A stretch of 13,374 nucleotides of DNA from an uncultured Collinsella sp. (GTDB lineage Bacteria > Actinomycetota > Coriobacteriia > Coriobacteriales > Coriobacteriaceae), in the NCBI GenBank assembly GCA_958349325.1, contig CATWCP010000027.1, positions 1 through 13,374 of the forward strand. Reading direction: 5' to 3'. A program made the position numbers and the translations under genes. The notes below the pieces were generated by a model. The model was given only the letters and a program-made list of their open reading frames with translations, ran no database searches and had not been told where the DNA came from. This document shows, in pieces, positions 6,655 through 13,313 of the stretch. The first letter of the stretch is position 1. Each line of letters opens with the position of its first letter.

Positions 6655-7383
6655 TTACTCCTCCGATGCGGTGGCCGCGGTGTCGTCACCTTCGGCACCA
6701 TCACCGGCAGAAGGCTCGGCCATGCGGTAGCCCACGCCGCGCACGGTCTCGATGGCGCTGGCATGCTCGCCCAGTTTTTGGCGAAGCGTCTGCACGTGCA
6801 CGTCAACGGTGCGCGAACCGCCGTCGAAGTCCCAGCCCCACACGCTCTGCAGCAACGACTCGCGGGTAAAAACCACGCCGGGCTTGCGCATGAGGTACTC
6901 GAGCAGGTCGAACTCGCGCAGGGTGAGCTTAAGCGGCTCGCCGGCAACGGTCACCTCGCGATGGCTGGGCGAGAGCACGATGTCGCCCACGCTGAGCACA
7001 TCGCTCGCCTGCTTGACCATGCCGCCGCGACGCAGCAGTGCGCGGCAGCGGCTCGCAAGCTCCATGAGCGAAAACGGCTTAGTCAGGTAATCGTCGGCAC
7101 CGCCATCGAGCGCCATCACCTTGTCGAGCTCGGTATCCTTGGCGGTAAGCATCATGATGGGCACCGTCGCCGTCAGGCGATCGGCACGCAGTCGACGCAT
7201 AATCGCCAAGCCATCGGTATCGGGCAGCATGATGTCGAGCAGGACGGCATCGGGTACCCGTCGCGCCACGGCAGCCTTAAACTCACCGTCGCACGAAAAG
7301 CCTTCGGCCTCAATCCCCTGCTTGCGCAGTGCATAGACCGTCAAATCCCTGATGTTGTCATCGTCCTCGACGTAATAGATCAT
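6655..7383 (-). CDS. OmpR/PhoB-family response regulator
   Basis: DNA-binding transcriptional regulator, probably the partner of the PhoR-like kinase gene that follows 3 bases later. The receiver domain has the acidic pocket at D7 and D8, phospho-acceptor D50 (AVLLDIMLPDTDG), switch T80 and K102 (LTKPF). The C-terminal winged helix is typical of OmpR/PhoB (LTLREFDLLEYLM, then SRTVDVHVQTLRQKLG and VRGVGYRM), followed by an acidic, low-complexity tail of about 20 residues. The start was set at the ATG at 7383, giving 242 residues, because AAAGGGG lies six bases upstream. The ATG at 7407 lacks a site and would add eight residues ahead of the receiver strand. A perfect palindrome lies in the leader (7424-7437). 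Confidence 0.92.
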   Translation of the reverse strand: MIYYVEDDDNIRDLTVYALRKQGIEAEGFSCDGEFKAAVARRVPDAVLLDIMLPDTDGLAIMRRLRADRLTATVPIMMLTAKDTELDKVMALDGGADDYLTKPFSLMELASRCRALLRRGGMVKQASDVLSVGDIVLSPSHREVTVAGEPLKLTLREFDLLEYLMRKPGVVFTRESLLQSVWGWDFDGGSRTVDVHVQTLRQKLGEHASAIETVRGVGYRMAEPSAGDGAEGDDTAATASEE

Positions 7384-7423
7384 GTTGAACCCCTTTGCGG
7401 CCGGCATGACCGCATCTTAACCC

Positions 7424-7437
7424 TAAAGGTACCTTTA
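7424..7437. promoter_or_regulatory. Perfect 14-bp palindrome between pstB and the response regulator
   Basis: TAAAGGTACCTTTA is fully self-complementary and lies 10 bases after the pstB stop and 40 bases before the regulator start. It has no loop and no T-run, so it looks more like a protein-binding operator than a terminator. The binding protein is unknown. Confidence 0.4.
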
Positions 7438-7447
7438 CTAGATGGTA

Positions 7448-8323
7448 TCAGCCAAAACGTCCCGTCAAATAATCCGCCGTGCGCGGATCGGTCGGATTCT
7501 TGAAGAGTTGCGCGGTGGGCGCGTGCTCCACCAGCTCACCCAGCAAAAAGAATGCGACCGAATCGGAGATACGCGCCGCCTGCTGCATATTGTGCGTAAC
7601 GACCACGAGCGTGCAGGTCTCTTTGAGCTCGCAGGCCAGCTGCTCCACCACCAGCGTCGACACAGGGTCGAGTGCCGAGGTCGGCTCGTCCATCAGCAGA
7701 ATGTCGGGCTGCACGGCAAGTGCGCGGGCGATGCACAGACGCTGCTGCTGGCCGCCCGAAAGACCCAGACCCGACTCTTTGAGCTTGTCCTTGACCTCAT
7801 CCCATAGCGCAGCGCGACGAAGGGAGTCCTCGACCAGCTCATCCAGCGCAGCGCGATCGCGCACACCCATACCGCGCGGACCATACGCGACGTTGTCGTA
7901 GATGCTCATGGGAAACGGGTTGGGGCGCTGGAACACCATGCCCACGCGCTGGCGAAGGCGGCAGATGTCGTAGTCGCCCAGGATATCTTGACCATCGAGC
8001 GCAATCTTGCCCTCGATGCGGCAATCCTTGATGCCGTCGTTCATGCGGTTAAAGCAGCGCAGCAACGTGGACTTTCCGCAGCCCGAAGGCCCGATGAACG
8101 AGGTGATCTGCTTGTCGCGGATCTTGATATTCACGTCCTTGAGCGCATGGTGGTCGCCATAGAACAGGTCGAGGCCCTCGACATCGATACGCGTCGGCGA
8201 GGCGGCAAGATCCTCTGCCGTGGGGCGAGTCGCATCCCCAACCTCGCGCTCGCGCGCGGCCTCGGCCTGCGCTTTCATGAGTTCTTCAAGCTCCGTGGGC
8301 TCCACAGCCGCAGCAGCCGTCAT
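7448..8323 (-). CDS. pstB: Phosphate ABC transporter ATP-binding protein PstB
   Basis: Cytoplasmic ATPase that powers the PstSCAB high-affinity phosphate importer. The diagnostic PstB segment FQRPNPFPMSIYDNVAYGPR is present (131-150), together with Walker A GPSGCGKST (78-86), signature LSGGQQQR (188-195), Walker B ILLMDEPTSALDP (208-220) and H-loop H244. The 291-residue protein carries an alanine- and glutamate-rich N-terminal extension of about 45 residues that E. coli PstB (257) lacks. The start was set at the ATG at 8323 because GGAGG (8332-8336) lies at the right distance. The in-frame GTG at 8338 overlaps that site. No pstS, pstC, pstA or phoU is next to it. The PhoB/PhoR-like pair follows after 64 bases, probably in the same transcript. 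Confidence 0.95.
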   Translation of the reverse strand: MTAAAAVEPTELEELMKAQAEAAREREVGDATRPTAEDLAASPTRIDVEGLDLFYGDHHALKDVNIKIRDKQITSFIGPSGCGKSTLLRCFNRMNDGIKDCRIEGKIALDGQDILGDYDICRLRQRVGMVFQRPNPFPMSIYDNVAYGPRGMGVRDRAALDELVEDSLRRAALWDEVKDKLKESGLGLSGGQQQRLCIARALAVQPDILLMDEPTSALDPVSTLVVEQLACELKETCTLVVVTHNMQQAARISDSVAFFLLGELVEHAPTAQLFKNPTDPRTADYLTGRFG

Positions 8324-8377
8324 ACCGCATACCTCCACATCGATATCAATTCAGCAGTATCGATAGTAGGAATCGCG

Positions 8378-8405
8378 GCTCATATGCACGTGAGCGCATT
8401 GTCAA
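8378..8405 (-). promoter_or_regulatory. Candidate pstB promoter with an embedded palindrome
   Basis: On the minus strand a perfect TTGACA (8405-8400) is followed 15 bases later by TATGAG (8384-8379), a short spacing. An imperfect 18-bp palindrome, GCTCA...TGAGC (8378-8395), fills the spacer and overlaps the -10, a classic operator position. The leader also contains the 7-bp repeat 8339-8345 / 8358-8364. Confidence 0.4.
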
Positions 8406-8426
8406 GTGTTTGTAAGGGCACACTGG

Positions 8427-9251
8427 CTATGCGGCGGGCAGCTCGATGGTGAATATCGTGTGTTCGGGCGTCGATTCACATGCAACGGTACCGCCGTGCG
8501 CGCATACGATCTCCTTGGCGATGGCAAGCCCCAGTCCAGCGCCGCCGCGATTGGTCGCACGCGCCGCATCCAGGCGATAGAACTTCTCAAAGATCACCTT
8601 GAGCTTTGCCTCAGGGATGGGATCGCCCTGATTGATAAAGCGCACGCGCACGCCACCGCCGTCCCGGCGTCTGGCCTCGATCGTGATGGTCGAGCCCTCA
8701 TAGCTATAGGCAATAGCGTTTTTCATGATGTTGTTGAACACGCGAGCCATTTTGTCGCCATCCACGAGCACCGTCAGGTCCTCGCGAATATCAACTTGGA
8801 CTTCCTTATGCTGCTCGTTGAGGATGGGATAGAACTCGTCAGCCACCTGAGCCAGCAGCAACCCCAGATCAACATAGCCGCGCGTGAGCACGATATCGTG
8901 GAAGTCAAAGCGCGTGATATCGAAGAACTCTTCGATGAGCGCATCGAGCCGGTGCGCCTTGTCGAGAGCCACGCCCGTAAAGTGCGCACGTTGCTCAACC
9001 GGCAGCTCAGGAGCCTCTTGCAGCAGCGAAAGATAGCCCACTACGCTCGCAAGCGGGGTGCGTAGGTCATGTGCCAAGTACGTAACCAGATCGTCCTTGC
9101 GATGCGACTCGTCACGCAGAGCTTGCTGCACCTTGCGCTCACGGTCACGCACGCGGTTAAGGGCGCCCTCGATCTCCAAGAAGTCGCCGTCGATGTTGTC
9201 CCAGATGTCGGGGTGATCGATCAGGCGATCTTGAATACGAGCGGCCAGCAC
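8427..9251 (-). CDS. VanS-like histidine kinase, catalytic part (downstream of an in-frame TAG)
   Basis: Kinase core of a VanS-type sensor, 274 residues from the GTG at 9251. It shows a HAMP-like/coiled linker, dimerisation box YLAHDLRTPLASVVGYL with H61, N-box NNIMKNAIAYS, the NQGDPIP version of G1 usual in the VanS branch, FEKFYRLDAAR and GGAGLGLAIAKEIV. It lacks any membrane segment. The in-frame stop TAG at 9264-9266 separates it from the upstream four-helix ORF, with which it shares the reading frame, and only four codons lie between. No ribosome-binding site precedes the GTG, and no ATG occurs near the start of this frame. The simplest reading is one 412-codon sensor gene (8427-9665) with a nonsense codon, either a recent pseudogene or expressed by readthrough or reinitiation. 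Confidence 0.8.
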   Translation of the reverse strand: MLAARIQDRLIDHPDIWDNIDGDFLEIEGALNRVRDRERKVQQALRDESHRKDDLVTYLAHDLRTPLASVVGYLSLLQEAPELPVEQRAHFTGVALDKAHRLDALIEEFFDITRFDFHDIVLTRGYVDLGLLLAQVADEFYPILNEQHKEVQVDIREDLTVLVDGDKMARVFNNIMKNAIAYSYEGSTITIEARRRDGGGVRVRFINQGDPIPEAKLKVIFEKFYRLDAARATNRGGAGLGLAIAKEIVCAHGGTVACESTPEHTIFTIELPAA

Positions 9252-9263
9252 ACAATCGGCATG

Positions 9264-9665
9264 CTACTCGCCCTGCTCGTAGCCCTGGTAGTACAGGGCG
9301 CGGCCAAACAAGAACAGCACGCACGCGGCAAGCGCCAGCACAAAGCCAAGCATGTTGAATACAAAGCCGGCATCGAACAGCACCGGCCCTTCGATGCCGC
9401 CGAGCGCCATGGCGCCAATCGCCAACGTCATGGCCCACGCGGCGCCGCCAATCACCACGCAGCGGCACACGATCTCAAATCGATCGATCAGCAAAAAGCC
9501 GACAAGCAGCACCGCCAAGATTCCGACGATGTTGTCGATGCCAATCAGCAGCAGGCTCAGCAAAAAGAGCAGCACCGTTGCAAGCGCGCGGTTGTCGACG
9601 ACTGACCTCACGTATTCAAAGAGTCGATCGGGCACCTCGAACGCTTGCCTATCGTCTTTTGTCAT
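9264..9665 (-). CDS. Membrane-sensor portion of the split VanS-like kinase
   Basis: This 133-residue ORF has four predicted membrane helices at about 27-43, 46-61, 68-89 and 100-121, with short loops, ending YYQGYEQGE and then TAG. It has no catalytic motif. The ATG at 9665 has GAGGA seven bases upstream; a longer frame to 9830 would overlap the regulator gene and is unlikely. It follows the VanR-like regulator gene by 26 bases. Because the kinase core continues in the same frame just past the stop, this is best seen as the N-terminal half of one sensor kinase, which may sense an envelope signal within the membrane. On its own it would be a small four-helix membrane protein without enzymatic function. 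Confidence 0.7.
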   Translation of the reverse strand: MTKDDRQAFEVPDRLFEYVRSVVDNRALATVLLFLLSLLLIGIDNIVGILAVLLVGFLLIDRFEIVCRCVVIGGAAWAMTLAIGAMALGGIEGPVLFDAGFVFNMLGFVLALAACVLFLFGRALYYQGYEQGE

Positions 9666-9691
9666 ATCAAGATCCTCACAAGCGAAAAGCG

Positions 9692-10387
9692 TTATTCGAT
9701 GATGTAGCCGACGCCCCAGACGTTTTTGATAAAGCGCGGCTTTTGTGCGTCGTCGCCGATCTTTTCGCGCAGGTGGCGAATGTGCACCATCACCGTATTG
9801 TTGGAGCCGGGCATAAAGTCCTCGTTCCACACTGCGCGGAACAGGTCCTCCACGGCCACCACGCTGCCGCGATGCTCGACCAGATACAGCAAGATTGAAT
9901 ACTCGGTGGGTGTGAGGCGTACCGGTGCACCGTCCACCGTTACGGAACGAGCATCGCGGTTGATCTCCAAGCCGTCGAGCTGGAGGGTCGGCGACTCGGC
10001 CGCCTGTGCGCGGCTACCGTAGCTGGTGTAGCGGCGAAGCTGAGCGTGCACGCGCGCGATGAGCTCCAGAGGACGAAACGGCTTAACCACGTAATCGTCC
10101 GCGCCAAGCGAAAGGCCCTCGATCTTGTCTTGCTGGGCATCGCGCGCCGTCAGCATGATCACGGGATAGGTATGGCTGGAACGGATCGTACGCAGCAGCT
10201 CAAAGCCGTCGATATCGGACAGCATGACGTCCAGCAGCGCCAGATCGAACTCCTGCTCCAAAATCGCCTTGGCAGCATCGGCCCCGCTATAGGCAATCTG
10301 GACATCAAAGCCCTCTTTTGTAAGGTAGATGCCAACCAAGTCGGCGATGGCCTTCTCGTCATCAACTACCAAAATGCGCTCGTTCAT
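9692..10387 (-). CDS. VanR-like OmpR-family response regulator
   Basis: DNA-binding regulator of 231 residues and probable partner of the split VanS-like kinase. The receiver shows D9 and D10, phospho-acceptor D53 (LALLDVMLSDIDG), T80 and K102 (VVKPF). The winged helix contains LTPTEYSILLYLVEHRG, GSNNTVMVHIRHLREKIG and VWGVGYIIE, as in VanR/RegX-type regulators. The ATG at 10387 has AGGAG five bases upstream. It is transcribed divergently from the D-Ala-D-Ala carboxypeptidase gene, which makes that gene a plausible target of this regulator. That link is inferred from position and from the known role of VanR-type systems in peptidoglycan-precursor control. Confidence 0.92.
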   Translation of the reverse strand: MNERILVVDDEKAIADLVGIYLTKEGFDVQIAYSGADAAKAILEQEFDLALLDVMLSDIDGFELLRTIRSSHTYPVIMLTARDAQQDKIEGLSLGADDYVVKPFRPLELIARVHAQLRRYTSYGSRAQAAESPTLQLDGLEINRDARSVTVDGAPVRLTPTEYSILLYLVEHRGSVVAVEDLFRAVWNEDFMPGSNNTVMVHIRHLREKIGDDAQKPRFIKNVWGVGYIIE

Positions 10388-10407
10388 GCGTGCTCCTCTC
10401 GCGCTCC

Positions 10408-10413
10408 ATTATG
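10408..10413 (-). promoter_or_regulatory. Candidate -10 box for the VanR-like operon
   Basis: CATAAT on the minus strand, about 20 bases upstream of the regulator start, matches the -10 consensus at five of six positions. No good -35 is present, which would suit an activator-dependent (autoregulated) promoter. Confidence 0.3.
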
Positions 10414-10452
10414 CCTGAGGCGACGCACGCCACACACAACAAGCGTGGGTGA

Positions 10453-10467
10453 TTAAGTCGGCCTTAA
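10453..10467. promoter_or_regulatory. Inverted repeat in the divergent vanR-like/dacA region
   Basis: TTAAG and CTTAA are separated by five bases. A GC-rich inverted repeat (GCACCC...GGGTGC) follows at once toward dacA. Together they are possible regulator-binding sites shared by the two divergent genes. The evidence is only symmetry and position. Confidence 0.25.
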
Positions 10468-10539
10468 GCACCCTTGTGCCCGTTCGGGTGCGGATGTGGG
10501 CCAAGCGCGCACGCGATGATCGCCGACGCCGGCAAACGA

Positions 10540-10545
10540 TATACT
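10540..10545 (+). promoter_or_regulatory. Candidate -10 box of the carboxypeptidase gene
   Basis: TATACT matches the -10 consensus at five of six positions and lies about 40 bases before the likely GTG start at 10585. Hexamers 16-18 bases upstream resemble a -35 only poorly. If used, it excludes the far-upstream TTG and ATG start candidates. Confidence 0.4.
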
Positions 10546-10584
10546 CTAGTTTCAGAAGAGACCATCCCGTCGAAAGCGAAATCT

Positions 10585-11925
10585 GTGAAGTCCCTCACCT
10601 CTTTTGCAAAGCGCTCAGCCCAGCTTGCCGCCGGCTTTGTCTGCGCTATCGCCCTTGCCGCTGGCGCGCCCACCGTCGCCGGCGCCCAAGTGCTCACGAC
10701 CGACAATGTTTGCGGCAAAACCGCCGATGCGCGCGGCATCACGGCCGAAAACCTGCCCGATATCGATGCGACCAATGCCCTCGTCATGGGCAAAGACGGC
10801 ACCGTCTACTATGGGCGCGGCGCCGATGAGCAGGTCAAGATTGCCTCGATCACCAAGGTCATGACCGCAATCCTAACCGTCGAGAATTGCAAGATGGACG
10901 AGAAGGTCACGGTGAGCAACGCCGCAGCCACCGTGGGTAATTCGACCGCCGGCTTGCTCGAAGGCGACGAGCTTACCGTGGAGCAGGCACTGCGCGGCCT
11001 GATGATTCCCTCGGGCAACGACGCCGCCATCGTGCTCGCCGAATATGTGGGCAAGAAAATCGACCCTAAGACCAAAGACGCCGAGGCCACATTTGTGAAG
11101 GCCATAAACGAGCGCGCTAAGAAGCTCGGCTGCACCGGTACGCTTTTTGAAAACCCGCATGGTCTGGACTTTGATGAGTGGGCTGGCAATATGCACTCAA
11201 CCGCACACGACGTAGCGCTGATGATGCAGGAGGCCATGAAAAACGACACGATCCGCGAGGTCGTAGCGAGCGAGGATTCCTGGATCGAAGTCACGGGCGC
11301 CGACGGCACCGACCATTCGCATTCCATGGACACGCATAACTATTTGCTGGGCCAAGATGGCAACATCGGCGGCAAGACCGGCACCACCGACGACGCGGGC
11401 TATTGCTTTACGAGCGCCTACAACCGCGACGGCGACGAGATCTACACCGTTATTTTGAACTCCACCACCACCGATCAGCGCTTTACCGATACCGCCACCC
11501 TTGCCAACTGGTACTACGACCACAAGGTGACGGTCGCAATCGCCAACACGCAAGAAAAGACCGTCAACGGCAACCCGCTTATGGCGCGCATTAGTCAAAC
11601 CGACTGGACGGATAAGACAATCGACGCCACGCTCGCCGATCCCACGGCGCAAGCGACCGTGTTTTCTCTTGCCGGCGAGGTGACCGAAAAGGTTAGCTAC
11701 GACGATCTTTCGGGCACGGTGCATGTGGGCGACAAGGTGGGCAGCGTTACACTCAAGCAGGACGGCACCAAGATTGCCGTCGTGGATTTGGTTGCCGACG
11801 AGGAAGGCTCGGGGCCGAATCCCATTGAATGGCTGCTCGTGAAGCTCGATCGCTTGGGCCGCCGCATCGACAACCGCCCACTCACGGCAGAAAGCGAGAC
11901 CGTAGCCAAGGCGCCCGAGGTGTAG
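10585..11925 (+). CDS. D-alanyl-D-alanine carboxypeptidase (DacA/PBP5 type, peptidase S11)
   Basis: Secreted, membrane-associated serine peptidase that removes the terminal D-Ala from peptidoglycan pentapeptides. All three active-site motifs of the penicillin-binding fold are present: SITK (S-x-x-K) within IASITKVMTA, SGN in PSGNDAA, and KTG in GGKTGTTDD. A beta-rich PBP5-like C-terminal domain follows. The tail contains EWLLVKLDRLGRRID, a likely amphipathic anchor. The start was put at the GTG at 10585, giving 446 residues, because the protein then begins MKSLTSFAKRSAQ and continues into a clean Sec signal peptide ending near AGA. An open frame extends upstream to a TTG at 10474, but it would bury the signal and overlap the likely promoter. 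The ribosome-binding site is weak (GAAAG), so the start is less sure than the identity. It diverges from the VanR-like operon. Confidence 0.93.
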   Translation: MKSLTSFAKRSAQLAAGFVCAIALAAGAPTVAGAQVLTTDNVCGKTADARGITAENLPDIDATNALVMGKDGTVYYGRGADEQVKIASITKVMTAILTVENCKMDEKVTVSNAAATVGNSTAGLLEGDELTVEQALRGLMIPSGNDAAIVLAEYVGKKIDPKTKDAEATFVKAINERAKKLGCTGTLFENPHGLDFDEWAGNMHSTAHDVALMMQEAMKNDTIREVVASEDSWIEVTGADGTDHSHSMDTHNYLLGQDGNIGGKTGTTDDAGYCFTSAYNRDGDEIYTVILNSTTTDQRFTDTATLANWYYDHKVTVAIANTQEKTVNGNPLMARISQTDWTDKTIDATLADPTAQATVFSLAGEVTEKVSYDDLSGTVHVGDKVGSVTLKQDGTKIAVVDLVADEEGSGPNPIEWLLVKLDRLGRRIDNRPLTAESETVAKAPEV

Positions 11926-11954
11926 GGCTGGGGGAACATTACATTTGAGATTGG

Positions 11955-11982
11955 AGAGGCGTCCAACGGGGCGCCTCTTTTT
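11955..11982 (+). terminator. Intrinsic terminator of the carboxypeptidase gene
   Basis: AGAGGCG (11955-11961) pairs with CGCCTCT (11972-11978), with further C-G pairing inside the loop, and runs into five T residues (11978-11982). It begins 29 bases after the stop codon. Confidence 0.85.
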
Positions 11983-12056
11983 GAATACCTCTTAAACGGG
12001 ATGCGTCAGAATCACCAAAGCGACATTGCTAGCCGTTTACCTTCGCTGTGTCTTTT

Positions 12057-12091
12057 CGGACCTTGAAAACGGGTCCACCGGGCATGCTAGT
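12057..12091 (+). repeat. Left copy of an imperfect inverted repeat flanking the TM2 gene
   Basis: It contains the exact 12-mer CTTGAAAACGGG (12062-12073), followed by a GGCATGCT-like end that reaches the stop codon of the TM2 gene. The opposite-strand copy is at about 13278-13313. Alignment of roughly 34 bases gives about three-quarters identity with one gap, counted by eye. Confidence 0.4.
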
Positions 12092-13238
12092 AGATCCTTT
12101 CGACCTCCTTGGTCAAGGCCCTGAAAAGATCCCCAGCTGAGGGGTCTGCCCCAGGACACAGCGATTGCCAGGCACCCGTTTCTCCGATGGTGCCCGCACT
12201 CGTCATAACAAGATCGTCGCTCCGCCTGCGAATGGAGACACTAACGGAGCGGCCATTATGGAACCCATGGATATCGACTTTATTTATGCGCCCATCAGCT
12301 AGATAACTAATCATGACATTGATGCTGTCACCATACTCCGGCAATTCGAAGCCGTGGGAATCCATCAATAGCTTCACGTCCTGATGGTAAATGCGGGCCT
12401 CGACGACATTCTTGGGCATTTTCCCCGTCTTTGTTGGAGAGCAAAAGCTGATGCTTGGCTCCTCTTCGCTCATGCCTCGGTCAAACCTAAGCATGCACGG
12501 GCATACCGACTCAATGGTTCGCAAGGCGTCCGCCGCGACCTTTTCCTCGGTAAACATCTCCACGTCGATGCCGTTTTCTTCCATATAGGCACGGTTTTTA
12601 CGTTGAAGCTCTAGCCGAACCGCAGCCTCCCCATCTCCACGCTGTTCCCAATTTCCGGAGTCGGCGACATTTCGATCGAATGTAGAATCAACAGAACATG
12701 GCGCTTGCTGTTGAGTCGGATCACTGTCGCCGAGACGCCTTAGCTCGGAGCGTCTCATCAGTAGTGTCACAATATCAAACAGCCAACCAAATCCAAAAAG
12801 GCCAAAGGTAAAGAGATATAGAAAGAAGCTACCCCACATCCGTGCATACGCCCTATGAGCGCCCGACCACCCAAGAAGGAAGCATAGCAAAAGCGCCTTG
12901 TTCGCCCTGTCAACCGACGTAATCTCTCGAGTGAGAGATTTCTGTTCAGGCTTCGTCAAAGGTGTAATTTCATGCGATGAAACAGTAATTGAGGACGTCC
13001 TTGACGCCGAGCTCCGAGCGCCTGATTTAGCAACGGCGCGAGCGACATCCCCAACTCCGACGGTCGTTCTGCTGTATACGGCATTGTAAGCAGCCTTCTT
13101 CGGATTTTTGATCCACCCCATGCCCTTCTTACCATAGCCGGGGATTATCGCCCGCTTTACCGCGCGCTTCGCTCTGCCGGTCGTTCTTGCCTCGAGTGAT
13201 GTCTTTAGATTCGGCTTACGCAGCCCGACCTTTACCAT
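12087..13238 (-). CDS. Unknown protein: basic N-terminal module, TM2 domain, C-terminal domain of unknown function
   Basis: The function is not known. Three parts are visible in the 383 residues. First, residues 1-60 are strongly basic and include GYGKKGMGWIKNPKKAAYN; similar short N-terminal modules are familiar from Firmicute, actinobacterial and phage proteins of unknown role. Second, after a Ser/Thr-rich linker, residues 113-160 form a TM2 domain: two helices with LLGWSGAHRAYARMWGS in the first half and GLFGFGWLFDIVTLL in the second. This puts both termini in the cytoplasm. Third, a mixed alpha/beta region at about 205-383 matches no family I recognise. The ATG at 13238 has GGAG seven bases upstream; a longer frame to 13367 lacks a site. 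Base composition appears lower in GC than its neighbours. The flanking inverted repeats are compatible with acquisition by transfer. Confidence 0.75.
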   Translation of the reverse strand: MVKVGLRKPNLKTSLEARTTGRAKRAVKRAIIPGYGKKGMGWIKNPKKAAYNAVYSRTTVGVGDVARAVAKSGARSSASRTSSITVSSHEITPLTKPEQKSLTREITSVDRANKALLLCFLLGWSGAHRAYARMWGSFFLYLFTFGLFGFGWLFDIVTLLMRRSELRRLGDSDPTQQQAPCSVDSTFDRNVADSGNWEQRGDGEAAVRLELQRKNRAYMEENGIDVEMFTEEKVAADALRTIESVCPCMLRFDRGMSEEEPSISFCSPTKTGKMPKNVVEARIYHQDVKLLMDSHGFELPEYGDSINVMISYLADGRINKVDIHGFHNGRSVSVSIRRRSDDLVMTSAGTIGETGAWQSLCPGADPSAGDLFRALTKEVERIY

Positions 13239-13277
13239 ATTTCTACTCCATCCCCTAGGAACCCCACACCGGGGTGC

Positions 13278-13313
13278 ACGAGCACGCCTGGGTCTCCCCG
13301 TTTTCAAGCGCCC
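13278..13313 (-). repeat. Right copy of the imperfect inverted repeat flanking the TM2 gene
   Basis: The minus strand here reads the same CTTGAAAACGGG 12-mer (13308-13297), followed by a GGCGTGCT end that matches the left copy at seven of eight bases. It lies in the leader of the TM2 gene. The rest of 13239-13374 holds only small hairpins, such as ACCCC/GGGGT near 13260-13275 and GGACA/TGTCC near 13330-13346. Confidence 0.4.

Noticed and set aside
5971..7503. 510-codon plus-strand open frame across the PhoR-like kinase and regulator genes
   Set aside because: It is antisense to two well-supported genes, rich in His, Arg and Gln without recognisable motifs, and has no ribosome-binding site.
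9069..9605. 178-codon plus-strand frame over the VanS-like sensor region
   Set aside because: Low-complexity Gln/His/Lys-rich translation. It is the complement of the membrane-helix coding sequence.
9264..9830. Longer 188-residue version of the membrane-sensor ORF
   Set aside because: It would overlap the end of the VanR-like gene by over 100 bases and has no ribosome-binding site. The ATG at 9665 has GAGGA at good spacing.
9692..11925. Vancomycin-resistance cluster
   Set aside because: Only a VanR/VanS-like pair and a penicillin-binding-type carboxypeptidase are present. There is no VanH, ligase or VanX-like gene, so resistance is not supported.
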